Assembly: GCA_052386745.1 (NCBI GenBank)
Contig: JBQTJW010000007.1
Coordinates: forward strand, 124,001 to 188,000
Source: Panacagrimonas sp052386745
Lineage (GTDB): Bacteria; Pseudomonadota; Gammaproteobacteria; Nevskiales; Nevskiaceae
DNA: 64,000 bases
Reading direction: 5' to 3'
The translations under genes and the position numbers were made by a program. The stretch's first letter is position 1; each line of letters starts with the position of its first letter. Shown here piece by piece: positions 8,002 to 18,526 of the stretch. The notes below the pieces were generated by a model. That model saw only the letters and a program-made list of their open reading frames with translations, had not been told where the DNA came from and did no database searches.

Positions 8002-11000
8002 GGCGCAAGCTTCCCGGCGGCCGCGTGGCGTTTTCCGAACCGCTCCGACAGGCCCTGCAGCACCACGTAGAACACTGGCACGATGAAGATGCCGATCAGC
8101 GTCGCGCCCAGCATGCCGAACACCACCGTGGTGCCCAGCACCTGGCGCGCGGCGGCGCCGGCGCCGCTGGAGATCACCAGCGGGAAGGTGCCGAGGATGA
8201 AGGCGAACGAGGTCATCAGGATCGGCCGCAGGCGCTGGCGTGCGCCTTCCAGCGCGGCCTCGGCCAGCGGCAGCCCGCGCTCGCGCGCGAGCTGGGCGAA
8301 TTCCACGATGAGGATGGCGTTCTTGGCCGCCAGCCCGATCAGCATCACCAGGCCAATCTGCGCGTAGACATCATTGGCAAAACCGCGCAGCGCCAGCGCC
8401 AGGAAGGCGCCGAACACGGCGAAGGGAATGCCCAGCAATACCGCGAACGGCACCAGCCAGCTCTCGTACAGTGCCGCCAGCACCAGGTACACGAACAGCA
8501 CGCTGGCCGCGAAGATGTAGACCGACTGGCCGGCCGCTTTCCGCTCCTGGTAGCTCACGCCGCTCCACTCGTGGGCGAACCCGGCGGGCAGGGCGGCGGA
8601 GAGTTTTTCCATGGCCTGCATCGCCTGCGTGGAGCTGACGCCGGGCGCACCCGAGCCGTTGATGGTCACGGCGCGAAAGATGTTGAAGCGCTCGATGTAG
8701 TCCGGCGTCTGCTTGGTGCGGATGCTCACCAGCGTGGACAGCGGCACCATCTGGCCGTCGGCGGAGCGCACGTAGAGCTGGTTGACCGCCTCCGGCACGG
8801 CGCGCGAGGCGCCCTCGGCCTGCGCGGTGACGCGGTAGGTGCGGCCGTACAGGTTGAAGTCGTTGATGTAGCTGCCGCCCAGGAAGGTTTGCAGCGCGGA
8901 GAAGATGTCCGAGATCGGGATGCCCAGGGTCTTGGCGCGCTCGCGGTCGATCACGTACTCGATCTGCGGCGTGTTGGGATTGAAGAAGGTGAACACGCGC
9001 GTGAGGTCCGCGTTCTGGTTGGCCTGCCCCAGCAGCCCGCCCAGCGCGTCGGTGAGACGGCCCAGGTCACCGCCGCTGCGGTCTTCCAGCACGAATTCAA
9101 AGCCGCCGCCCTGGCCGATGCCGGGAATCGACGGCGGGTTGATCACCAGGAAATTGGCGCCACCGAGCTTGCCGGTGTCGGCCAGAAGACGCTTCTGGAT
9201 GGCGGACGCGCTCTCGGCGCTGCCGCGCTCGTGCCAGGGCTTGAGCGACAGGAACGCCGTCCCCGAGGCCGAGTTGGTGATGCCCGCGAGTGCGTTCAGG
9301 CCGGTGATTTCCACCACGCTCGCCACGCCGGGAATGGCGCGCGCGACCTTGTCGAACTCCATCATCAGCGCGTCGGTGCGCTGCGTGGACGCGCCGGGCG
9401 GGAGCGACACCGACACCAGCAGGTAACCCTGGTCCTCCTCCGGGATGAATCCGCCCGGGCGGCTCAGCACCAGCCAGCCCGCGACCAGGGTGACGACGCC
9501 GAACACCGCGAACGAGATCACCGAGCGGCGGATCGAGGCCTTCACCGAGTCGCTGTAGCGCTCCACGGTGCGGTCGAAGCCGCGGTTGAAGGCGCCGAAG
9601 AACCGGCCGGCGATGCCCGGCAGGTGCGAATCCGACGATGGCCTGAGCAGGATGGCGCACAGCGCGGGCGTGAAGGTGAGCGCCACCAGCGCCGAGATGG
9701 CCACCGACACCGACAGCGTCAGCGCGAACTGCCGGTAGAACTGCCCGGTCAGCCCCGGCAGGAACGCGGCCGGCACGAAGACCGCGCTCAGCACCAGGGC
9801 GATGGCGATCACCGGGCCGGAGACTTCGTGCATGGCCTCGCGCGTGGCCTCGCGCGCCGACAGGCCCTTGCCGTCCATCTTCGCCGTCACGGCCTCGACC
9901 ACGACGATGGCGTCGTCCACCACCAGGCCAATGGCCAGCACCAGGGCGAACAGCGTCAGCGTGTTGATGGAAAACCCCAGCGCCACGAAGGCACTGAATG
10001 CGCCGACCAGCGAGATCGGTACCGCCAGCATCGGGATCAGCGTGGCGCGCCAGCTTTCCAAAAACAGGAACACCACCACCAGCACCAGCACGCTGGCGAT
10101 CACCAGCGTGTGCACGACTTCGTTCATCGACTCCGACACGAACTGCGAGATGTCGAACGGAATGTCGTACTCGATGCCCTTGGGGAAGCTCGCGGACAGG
10201 CTTTCCATGGCCGCCTTCACGCCGCGCCGCACGTCCAGCGCGTTGGCCTCGGGCAGCTGGTAGATGCCGATGCCGGCGGAGGGCTGGCCGTTGAGGCGGT
10301 TGGATCGCGTGTAGTCGGTGGCGGCCAGTTCCACCCGGGCGATGTCCTTGAGCTGCACCAGGCTGCCGTCGCGCTGGGCGCGCACCACCACGTTCTCGTA
10401 CTCGCCGACGCTGGTCAGGCGCCCGCGCACCGAGATGGGGTACTGCTTTTCCTGGCCCTTGGGTGCCGGCTCGCCGCCGACGGTACCGGCCGGCGCCACC
10501 ACGTTCTGCTCGTTCAGCACCGAGGCGATGTCCTGCGTGGTGACGCCAAGCCGCGCCATCTTCTCCGGGTCCAGCCAGATGCGCATGCCGTAGTCGCGCG
10601 CGCCGAACACGATCACCTGGCCCACGCCCTGCACGCGGGCCAGCGCATCGAACACGTTGAGCGTGGCGTAGTTGCTCAGGTACAGGTAATCGTGCGCGGG
10701 ATTGCTGGACTTGAGCGTGACCAGCATCAGGATCTGCGGCTGGCGCTTGATCACGCTCACGCCTTGGCGCACCACCTCCTGCGGCAGCTGCCGCTGCGCG
10801 ATGGCGACGCGGTTCTGCACCTGCACCGCGGCGATGTCCTGGTCGGTGCCGATGTCGAAGGTGATGGTGAGCGTGTAGGAGCCGTCGTTGCCGCTCTTCG
10901 AGCTCATGTACAGCATGTCTTCCACGCCGTTCACCTGCTGCTCGATCGGCGCCGCCACCGACTGTTCCACCGTGGCCGCGTCCGCGCCGGGGAAGGTGGT

Positions 11001-11138
11001 GGTGACGACGATGGAAGGCGGCACGATCTGCGGGTAGCGCGCGATCGGCAGCTGAGTGAGTGCGATGGCGCCCGCCAGCGTGATGATGATGGAGATGACC
11101 GCCGAGAAGATCGGCCGGTCGATGAAGAAGTTGACCAT
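7998..11138 (-). CDS. RND multidrug efflux inner membrane pump (MexB/AcrB family, HAE1)
   Basis: Encodes 1046 residues, the usual length of MexB/AcrB. It exports hydrophobic and amphipathic drugs from the periplasm or inner membrane, driven by protons. It begins with FFIDRPIF, the characteristic first cytoplasmic/TM1 segment. The proton-relay Asp pair is seen in GLVVDDAIVVVE (TM4) and the relay Lys in GLAAKNAILIVEF (TM10). Two large periplasmic loops occur at the expected positions. It lies 16 nt downstream of the membrane fusion protein gene and overlaps the outer membrane factor gene. The substrate range cannot be read from the sequence. Confidence 0.96.
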   Translation of the reverse strand: MVNFFIDRPIFSAVISIIITLAGAIALTQLPIARYPQIVPPSIVVTTTFPGADAATVEQSVAAPIEQQVNGVEDMLYMSSKSGNDGSYTLTITFDIGTDQDIAAVQVQNRVAIAQRQLPQEVVRQGVSVIKRQPQILMLVTLKSSNPAHDYLYLSNYATLNVFDALARVQGVGQVIVFGARDYGMRIWLDPEKMARLGVTTQDIASVLNEQNVVAPAGTVGGEPAPKGQEKQYPISVRGRLTSVGEYENVVVRAQRDGSLVQLKDIARVELAATDYTRSNRLNGQPSAGIGIYQLPEANALDVRRGVKAAMESLSASFPKGIEYDIPFDISQFVSESMNEVVHTLVIASVLVLVVVFLFLESWRATLIPMLAVPISLVGAFSAFVALGFSINTLTLFALVLAIGLVVDDAIVVVEAVTAKMDGKGLSAREATREAMHEVSGPVIAIALVLSAVFVPAAFLPGLTGQFYRQFALTLSVSVAISALVALTFTPALCAILLRPSSDSHLPGIAGRFFGAFNRGFDRTVERYSDSVKASIRRSVISFAVFGVVTLVAGWLVLSRPGGFIPEEDQGYLLVSVSLPPGASTQRTDALMMEFDKVARAIPGVASVVEITGLNALAGITNSASGTAFLSLKPWHERGSAESASAIQKRLLADTGKLGGANFLVINPPSIPGIGQGGGFEFVLEDRSGGDLGRLTDALGGLLGQANQNADLTRVFTFFNPNTPQIEYVIDRERAKTLGIPISDIFSALQTFLGGSYINDFNLYGRTYRVTAQAEGASRAVPEAVNQLYVRSADGQMVPLSTLVSIRTKQTPDYIERFNIFRAVTINGSGAPGVSSTQAMQAMEKLSAALPAGFAHEWSGVSYQERKAAGQSVYIFAASVLFVYLVLAALYESWLVPFAVLLGIPFAVFGAFLALALRGFANDVYAQIGLVMLIGLAAKNAILIVEFAQLARERGLPLAEAALEGARQRLRPILMTSFAFILGTFPLVISSGAGAAARQVLGTTVVFGMLGATLIGIFIVPVFYVVLQGLSERFGKRHAAAGKLAP

Positions 11139-11154
11139 GGGGTGCGGGGCCCGG

Positions 11155-12357
11155 TCAGGACCTGGCGGCCGGCGCCGGGGGCGCTTCCGGCGCGGCCTCG
11201 GGTTTCGGTGGTGCGGCCTGCTCGGGCGCCGGCGATGGGGCCGGGGCCGGGTGCGGGTTCACCGCGGCGCCGGGCTTGAGCTTCTGCACGCCCTCCACCA
11301 CCACCTGGTCGCCGGGGTTCAGCCCTTTCTGCACCAGCCAGTCCGCGCCCATGCGCGCGCCCATGATCACGTCGCGGCTCTGGGCCTTCTTCTGCGCGTC
11401 GATCACCCAGACCGAGGTCTTGCCCTGCAACTCCCGCACCGCGCGCTGCGGCACGAGCAGAGCATTGTCGAGGTGGTCAGTCTCCACCAGCACGCGCGCG
11501 AATTGCCCGGTCAGGAGTTCGCCGTCGGGGTTGTCCACCACCAGGCGCACCGGCAGCGTGCCGGTGCGGGTGTCGACCGCGGCCTCGATGAAATTGAGGC
11601 GGGCAGGGCGGTGGAACTCGGTGCCATCGCCCAGCACGATGCGGAACACGCGGCTGGGGTCGGGCTTCTCGCGCGAGATGCCGAACCGGTGCTGGAGTTC
11701 GAGCATGCGGCGCTCGCTGATGCTGAAGTTCACGTACATCGGGTCGGTGTCGTACACCGTGGCGATCAGCGTGGAATAGGCCGTCACCAGCCCGCCGCCG
11801 CGCACCTGCACCCGGCCCATCACGCCGTCGATGGGCGAGGTGATGGTGGTGTAGGCCAGGTTCAGTTCCGCCGTCTTCAGCGCTGCCTGCGCCGAGTCGA
11901 CCGACGCGCGCGTGGCCGCGCGCCGCGCCGACACCGCGTCCAGCTCCTGCTGGCTGACGGCGTTGAGGTCGAACAGCGGCGCCACGCGGGCGTAGTCGCG
12001 CTCGGCCTGTTCCACCGAGGACTGTGCCTGCGCCACCGCGGCCAGCGCCTGCGCGCGGGCGGCGATGTAAGGCTGCGGGTCGATGACGAACAGCACCTGG
12101 CCCTTCCTGACACGCGCGCCTTCCACGGCGGCGAGCTTCTCCATCAGCCCGCCGACGCGGGGGCGGATCTCGGCGGTATTGAAGGCCTCGGTTTCGGCCA
12201 CGTACTCCATCGTCACCGTCGCGGCGCGGGGCTGGAGGTCCAGCGTCGTCACCTCCGGGACCGGAGATGCGGGCGGTGGCGGCGGCGCCGAACAGGCGGC
12301 CAGCCCGACAGCAGCGAGACCCAGGAGAGACAACACGACCGCGGAGGGCAGCGACAT
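11155..12357 (-). CDS. RND efflux periplasmic adaptor (MexA/AcrA family lipoprotein)
   Basis: Encodes 400 residues. The adaptor bridges the inner membrane pump and outer membrane channel. A lipobox L-A-A-C (Cys22) marks it as an inner-membrane lipoprotein. Next come the biotinyl-lipoyl-like half (GLMEKLAAVEGARVRKGQ), a helical hairpin (residues about 100-165), the second lipoyl half and beta-barrel domains. An unusually long Pro/Ala/Glu tail makes up the last about 35 residues. It is first in the operon; its ATG lies 33 nt from a perfect palindrome shared with the divergent MarR gene, so repression by that regulator is likely. Confidence 0.93.
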   Translation of the reverse strand: MSLPSAVVLSLLGLAAVGLAACSAPPPPPASPVPEVTTLDLQPRAATVTMEYVAETEAFNTAEIRPRVGGLMEKLAAVEGARVRKGQVLFVIDPQPYIAARAQALAAVAQAQSSVEQAERDYARVAPLFDLNAVSQQELDAVSARRAATRASVDSAQAALKTAELNLAYTTITSPIDGVMGRVQVRGGGLVTAYSTLIATVYDTDPMYVNFSISERRMLELQHRFGISREKPDPSRVFRIVLGDGTEFHRPARLNFIEAAVDTRTGTLPVRLVVDNPDGELLTGQFARVLVETDHLDNALLVPQRAVRELQGKTSVWVIDAQKKAQSRDVIMGARMGADWLVQKGLNPGDQVVVEGVQKLKPGAAVNPHPAPAPSPAPEQAAPPKPEAAPEAPPAPAARS

Positions 12358-12390
12358 GAGGAGGCACCAATTGTTGCTAGCTGCATTATT

Positions 12391-12404
12391 ATTAGCATGC
12401 TAAT
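12391..12404. promoter_or_regulatory. Perfect 14-bp palindrome, probable MarR operator
   Basis: The sequence ATTAGCATGCTAAT is a perfect inverted repeat in an AT-rich stretch between the divergent efflux operon and the marR-type gene. It ends 2 nt before the marR ATG. MarR-family repressors commonly bind palindromes of this size and position, so autoregulation together with control of the pump is likely. Binding itself is inferred. Confidence 0.65.
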
Positions 12405-12406
12405 TT

Positions 12407-12925
12407 ATGGTCAAGCCGCCCTCCCGCATTCCAGTGAAAGATCGTCCAGACGACCCCGATTTCCAGTTCGCCAATCTCGTGCGGGAGACCTACTGGCTCC
12501 TGCGCGAAAACGTGGACCGTCGCCTGAGTCCCATGGGCCTGTCGCAGGCGATGTGGCGTCCGCTGCTGATCCTGCACGGCACGGACGGGCCGATGACGCA
12601 GTCGCAGCTCGCCCGGGCGCTGGGCGTGGAATCGCCGACCGTGGTGCGCCTGCTGGACCGCCTCGAAGCTCGCGGGTGGATCCGGCGGTGCCACTGCCCG
12701 AACGATCGGCGCGCGTATCACGTGGAATTGACCGAGCAGGCGCTCGGCCTGTGCGTGGATCTGGAAGCTGTCGTGGCCGAGGTGCGCCGCGAGGCCCTGG
12801 CCGGTATTGATCCGGCCGACATTGAAGTCGCAATTGCCGTGCTTGATCGCGTGCGCGCCCGGATTGCCGGGATGGGCCCCACCGGGGAGGTCCAGACCGG
12901 CGCCAGCGACCGGCCGGCAGGGTAA
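12407..12925 (+). CDS. MarR-family transcriptional regulator of the efflux operon
   Basis: Encodes 172 residues. It is a winged-helix MarR repressor: an N-terminal dimerisation helix, then the recognition region (MTQSQLARALGVESPTVVRLLDRL), then the wing (RCHCPNDRRAYHVELTE) and a C-terminal dimerisation helix. It is divergent from the RND operon with only 49 nt between starts. The ATG at 12407 lies directly against a palindrome and has no ribosome binding site, so the message may be leaderless; a GTG at 12434 is an alternative. Two nearby Cys in the wing could in principle respond to oxidants or electrophiles, but that is speculative. Confidence 0.9.
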   Translation: MVKPPSRIPVKDRPDDPDFQFANLVRETYWLLRENVDRRLSPMGLSQAMWRPLLILHGTDGPMTQSQLARALGVESPTVVRLLDRLEARGWIRRCHCPNDRRAYHVELTEQALGLCVDLEAVVAEVRREALAGIDPADIEVAIAVLDRVRARIAGMGPTGEVQTGASDRPAG

Positions 12926-12944
12926 GGATCAGGCGACCATCGCA

Positions 12945-12950
12945 TAGAAT
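12945..12950 (+). promoter_or_regulatory. Possible -10 element of opgG
   Basis: TAGAAT followed by GGGGC lies 40 nt before the opgG start, in the 64-nt gap after the MarR gene. The same context (TAAAAT then GGGGC) precedes lipA. No good -35 is visible. Confidence 0.35.
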
Positions 12951-12989
12951 GGGGCGCTACGCGCTTATCCGAAGCGCACCGGATCTCCC

Positions 12990-14513
12990 ATGAATCGACG
13001 CGTGTTCTGTGTTGTCTGCACGGTGATGGGCGCTGCCCTGGGCCTGGCCTCGGGTGCGGCGCTGGCGTTCAGCTTCGAAGACGTGGCGGCCCGGGCTCAG
13101 GCCCTCTCGGCAGAGCCGTACAAGGCGAGCGGAGGCGACCTGCCGCGCGAGCTGATCGAGCTGTCCTATGACCAGTATCGCGACATCCGTTTCAAGCCGG
13201 ACGAGGCCGTCTGGCGCAACCGAAAACTGCCGTTCGAGCTCCAGCTGTTTCATCCCGGTGCAAACTTTCGCCAGCCGGTCAAGATCAACCTGATTGGTTC
13301 GCACGGGGTGGAACCGCTCCCGTTCAAGTCCGAGCTGTTCGATTACGGCAAGCTCAACGAGCAGATCAACCCGAAGAATTTCAACGATATCGGCTACGCC
13401 GGCCTGCGCGTCCACTACAACCTCAACGACCCCCGCTACAAGGACGAGGTGCTCGTCTTCCAGGGCGCGAGCTACTTCCGCGCGCTCGGCAAGTCGCAGC
13501 GCTACGGCCTGTCCGCGCGCGGTCTGGCGGTGGATACCGGCCTGCTCTCCGGGGAGGAATTCCCGGTGTTCAAGGAACTGTGGGTCGCATGGCCGAGCCC
13601 CCAGGACCAGCACCTGGTGATCTACGCGCTGCTCGATTCGCGGCGTGTGACCGGCGCCTACCGCTTCGAGCTCAAGCCCGGGGAGACCACGACCCTGGAC
13701 GTGACCCTGCGCCTGTTCCTGCGCGACAAGGTGGCGAAGCTCGGCATCGCGCCGCTGACCAGCATGTTCCTGTTCGGAGAAAACCAGCGCGCGGTCCAGG
13801 AGGATTACCGGCCCGAGGTGCACGATTCCGACGGCCTGATGGTGCGCACCGGCAACGACGAATGGATCTGGCGGCCGCTGCTGGACCCGCGGCGGCTGAT
13901 CGTGACCTCGTTCGGCACCACCAATCCCAAGGGTTTCGGCCTGATGCAGCGTGACCGCACCTGGGAACACTATGAGGACCTGGAGGCGCGCCACGAGCTG
14001 CGTCCCAGCGCTTGGGTGGAGCCCAAGGGCGACTGGGGTCCGGGGCGCGTGGAACTGGTCATGATCCCCACCCCGGACGAGACCAACGACAACATCGTGG
14101 CCTACTGGGTGCCGGACCGTCAGCCGCCGCCCGGCCGCCCGCTTGACCTGAGCTACAAGCTGTCCTGGGAAATGAACGCGGAAACGCGCCCGCCCACGGG
14201 CTGGACGGTGCAGTCGCGCCGCGGCCACGGGTGGCTGCGCGACTCCGACGATTCCATCCGCATGGTCGTGGATTTCGACGGCCCCAAGCTGCGCGAACTC
14301 CAGCCGGACGCCAAGGTGCTGGGCGCCCTGTGGCTCAACGACAACGGTGAGCTGATGGAGCGCCAGGTGTTCCGCAACGAGGTGACCGGCGGCTGGCGCC
14401 TGTCATTCCGCTTCCGCCGCCTGGATGCGGAGAAGCCGGTGGAGATGCGCGCCCTGCTCAAGAACGACCAGGACGTGCTGACCGAAACCTGGAGCTACCT
14501 GCTCGCGCCGTGA
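12990..14513 (+). CDS. opgG: Glucan biosynthesis protein G (periplasmic)
   Basis: Encodes 507 residues of the MdoG/OpgG/OpgD family, which acts in the periplasm on beta-glucan chains to make osmoregulated periplasmic glucans. A signal peptide occupies residues about 1-27 (ending ALA-FSFEDV). The mature protein starts with the family's typical FEDVAARAQ-LS segment, followed by conserved RDIRF and FDYGKL blocks and a C-terminal Ig-like half. The next gene, opgH, overlaps by 4 nt (GTGA), so the two are translationally coupled. OpgD is an alternative paralogue, but the coupling to opgH favours OpgG. Confidence 0.9.
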   Translation: MNRRVFCVVCTVMGAALGLASGAALAFSFEDVAARAQALSAEPYKASGGDLPRELIELSYDQYRDIRFKPDEAVWRNRKLPFELQLFHPGANFRQPVKINLIGSHGVEPLPFKSELFDYGKLNEQINPKNFNDIGYAGLRVHYNLNDPRYKDEVLVFQGASYFRALGKSQRYGLSARGLAVDTGLLSGEEFPVFKELWVAWPSPQDQHLVIYALLDSRRVTGAYRFELKPGETTTLDVTLRLFLRDKVAKLGIAPLTSMFLFGENQRAVQEDYRPEVHDSDGLMVRTGNDEWIWRPLLDPRRLIVTSFGTTNPKGFGLMQRDRTWEHYEDLEARHELRPSAWVEPKGDWGPGRVELVMIPTPDETNDNIVAYWVPDRQPPPGRPLDLSYKLSWEMNAETRPPTGWTVQSRRGHGWLRDSDDSIRMVVDFDGPKLRELQPDAKVLGALWLNDNGELMERQVFRNEVTGGWRLSFRFRRLDAEKPVEMRALLKNDQDVLTETWSYLLAP

Positions 14514-17014
14514 CCGTGGAATCGCCCAAGGGTTTGCCGGATGACCGGATCGCCGAGTACCTGCGCCGGTTGCCGCTGGACGAGCCGCGTCGCCAGGCCT
14601 TGCAGGGCGAGGTGGCTGGCCTTTCGCCGGAGCGGGCGTTCGATCACATTCATGGCGCGCTGGCGGTCCCGCCCGCCGGCCACGGGCGTTCGTTGAAGTC
14701 GGCAGCCTCGCGGCTGCGGATGCACTGGGCGCAGCGCCACCTGCGCGGCGACGCGGTGCTGTCCCGCCTGCTGCAGACGGACAGGCAGAACAATCCGCGC
14801 CTGGTCACCACGCCGCCACTGGCGCGCGCCTCGATGACGCCGCTGCCGTGGGACACCAACCTCGTGGCGCGCCTGATGCGCGGCCTGCGGGCGCGCTGGT
14901 TCGGGCTGCGTGGGCAACTCGTCATCCGCGAGCCGGAGGCCTCGCCGGAAGGGGCGGCCACCGAGAGCGAGCGCGACGTGCACTGGCTGGGCGCCGCGCG
15001 GCTGCGCCGCCTGATCCTGGTGAGCTTCATCCTCATCCAGACCTGGCTCGCCACCTATTTCATGACGGCCATCCTTCCGTACCACGGCACGCACTGGCTG
15101 GAGATGATCATCCTGGCCATCTACGCCATCCTGTTCGCCTGGGTCGGTGCCGGTTTCTGGACCGCGCTGATGGGCTTCTGGGTGCTGGTGCGGGGCAAGG
15201 ACAAGTACTCGATTTCCGCCACGGCGGCAGCGGACACGCCCATCTCCAGCGAGGCCCGCACCGCCATCCTGGTGCCGATCTGCAACGAGGACGTGCACCG
15301 GGTGTTTGCCGGCATCCGCGCCACCTACGACTCGCTGGTGCGCTCGGGCGGGCGGTCCCATTTCGATTTCTTCATCCTCAGCGATTCCAGCGAGGCCGAC
15401 ACTCGCGTGGCGGAGCTCGACGCCTGGCTGCGCCTGTGCCGCGAGGTCAACGGCTTCGGCCACATCTTCTACCGGCGGCGCGTCAACCGCATCCGGCGCA
15501 AGTCCGGCAACGTGGCCGACTGGTGCCGGCGCTGGGGCAGCCAGTACCGCTACATGATCGTGCTGGACGCCGACAGCGTGATGTCCGGCCCCTGCCTGAC
15601 CCGCCTGGTGCAGATGATGGAGGCCAATCCCAAGGCCGGCATCATCCAGACCGCCCCGCGCGCCTCCGGGCGGGACACGCTCTACGCCCGCATCCAGCAG
15701 ATGGCCACGCGCATCTACGGCCCGCTGTTCACCTCGGGCCTGCATTTCTGGCAACTGGGCGAGAGCCATTACTGGGGGCACAACGCCATCCTGCGCGTGG
15801 CGCCGTTCATGCGGCACTGCGCGCTGGGCAAGATCGAAGGCAGCGGCCCGCTGGCGGGCGAGATCCTGAGCCACGATTTCGTGGAAGCCGCGCTCATGCG
15901 GCGCGCCGGCTGGTCGGTGTGGATTGCCTACGACCTGCCGGGCAGCTACGAGGAAATGCCGCCCTCGCTGCTCGACGAACTCAAGCGCGACCGCCGCTGG
16001 TGCCAGGGCAACCTGCAGAACTTCCAGCTGTTCACGGCCCAGGGCCTGCACCCGGCACATCGCGCGGTGTTCATGACCGGCGTCATGGCCTACCTGTCGG
16101 CGCCGCTGTGGTTCCTGTTCCTGGTGTTGTCCACCGCGCTGCTGGCGGTGAGCGTGCTGTCGGAACCGGTGTATTTCGTCGAGCCCTACCAGCTGTTCCC
16201 GCGCTGGCCGGAGTGGCATCCGGAATGGGCCATCCGCCTGTTCGGCGCCACGGCCACGCTGCTGTTCCTGCCCAAGGTGCTGGCGGCGCTGCTGCTGCTG
16301 CTCAAGCCGGAGGAACTGCGTGGCTTCGGCGGGCCGCTGCGCATGCTCGGCAGCGTGTTCATGGAGACCGTCTTTTCTGCGCTGCTGGCGCCCATCCGCA
16401 TGCTGTTCCACACGCGTTTCGTGGTCGGCGCGCTGCTGGGGCTCAAGCTGTCGTGGAAGTCGCCGCCGCGGGGCGACAACGAAACCGGCTGGCGCGAGGC
16501 GCTGACCATGCACGGCGGCGGCACCGTGCTGGGCTTGCTGTGGTCGGCGGGCGTCTACAAGCTGGACCCGGGCTACATCTGGTGGCTGCTGCCGGTGGCG
16601 GGCAGCCTGGTCGTCTCGATTCCGATCTCGGTCTGGTCCTCGCGCGTGACGCTCGGGCGTGCGTTCCGCAACGCGCGCATGTTCCTGATCCCGGAAGAAT
16701 CCATGCCACCGATCGAGCTGCGCTGGCTGCGGATGGCGCTCAAGCGCGTGCGCGAGCCCCTCGCTGACTTTCGCGCCGCCGTCGTGGCACCGGCGGTCAA
16801 CGCGCTGGTGTCCACGCACGGTATTCCCCGCACGCGGCGGCCCGCCGCGCTGGTCCATCAGCGCGAGCAGTTGATCGAGCAGGCCGTGACCTCCGGTCCG
16901 GACGCCATCGGCGACACGCAGCGCAACGTCCTGCTGGGCGACCCGCTGCTCCTCGGAAAACTGCACACCCAGGTCTGGACCGACGCGCGCGCGCATCAGG
17001 CCTGGTTCGATTGA
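14510..17014 (+). CDS. opgH: Glucans biosynthesis glucosyltransferase H
   Basis: Encodes 834 residues. An inner-membrane family 2 glucosyltransferase that polymerises glucose from UDP-glucose into the beta-glucan backbone of periplasmic glucans. The GTG start overlaps the opgG stop. The sequence shows a cytoplasmic N-terminal region, two TM segments (about residues 165-230), and the GT2 domain with LVPICNED (about 253), FILSDSS, the nucleotide-binding LDADS (about 351) and the R-R-W motif in RRWCQGN (about 495). A cluster of C-terminal TM helices follows. The length agrees with MdoH. Confidence 0.94.
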   Translation: MTVESPKGLPDDRIAEYLRRLPLDEPRRQALQGEVAGLSPERAFDHIHGALAVPPAGHGRSLKSAASRLRMHWAQRHLRGDAVLSRLLQTDRQNNPRLVTTPPLARASMTPLPWDTNLVARLMRGLRARWFGLRGQLVIREPEASPEGAATESERDVHWLGAARLRRLILVSFILIQTWLATYFMTAILPYHGTHWLEMIILAIYAILFAWVGAGFWTALMGFWVLVRGKDKYSISATAAADTPISSEARTAILVPICNEDVHRVFAGIRATYDSLVRSGGRSHFDFFILSDSSEADTRVAELDAWLRLCREVNGFGHIFYRRRVNRIRRKSGNVADWCRRWGSQYRYMIVLDADSVMSGPCLTRLVQMMEANPKAGIIQTAPRASGRDTLYARIQQMATRIYGPLFTSGLHFWQLGESHYWGHNAILRVAPFMRHCALGKIEGSGPLAGEILSHDFVEAALMRRAGWSVWIAYDLPGSYEEMPPSLLDELKRDRRWCQGNLQNFQLFTAQGLHPAHRAVFMTGVMAYLSAPLWFLFLVLSTALLAVSVLSEPVYFVEPYQLFPRWPEWHPEWAIRLFGATATLLFLPKVLAALLLLLKPEELRGFGGPLRMLGSVFMETVFSALLAPIRMLFHTRFVVGALLGLKLSWKSPPRGDNETGWREALTMHGGGTVLGLLWSAGVYKLDPGYIWWLLPVAGSLVVSIPISVWSSRVTLGRAFRNARMFLIPEESMPPIELRWLRMALKRVREPLADFRAAVVAPAVNALVSTHGIPRTRRPAALVHQREQLIEQAVTSGPDAIGDTQRNVLLGDPLLLGKLHTQVWTDARAHQAWFD

Positions 17015-17127
17015 GAGCATGGACCTGAGCCTTGCGCCGCTCGCCGGGTGCTGGCGGGCGCCGCCGGAGTTCGTTCACCTGTGACCTGCGGCTATCCTTG
17101 CGCAGCTTTTTTCACCGACTCCGACCC

Positions 17128-18507
<1,380 letters not shown>

Positions 18508-18526
18508 GGGCGGGGCCGCATTCGTT

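Noticed and set aside
7986..11279. A very long open frame opposite the RND pump gene
   Set aside because: Long antisense frames are expected in G+C-rich genes; its product is His/Gln/Arg-rich without domains, while the RND frame is full-length and conserved.
14495..17020. A long minus-strand frame opposite opgH
   Set aside because: The opgH frame carries all GT2 motifs; the antisense is a mirror of its codon bias.
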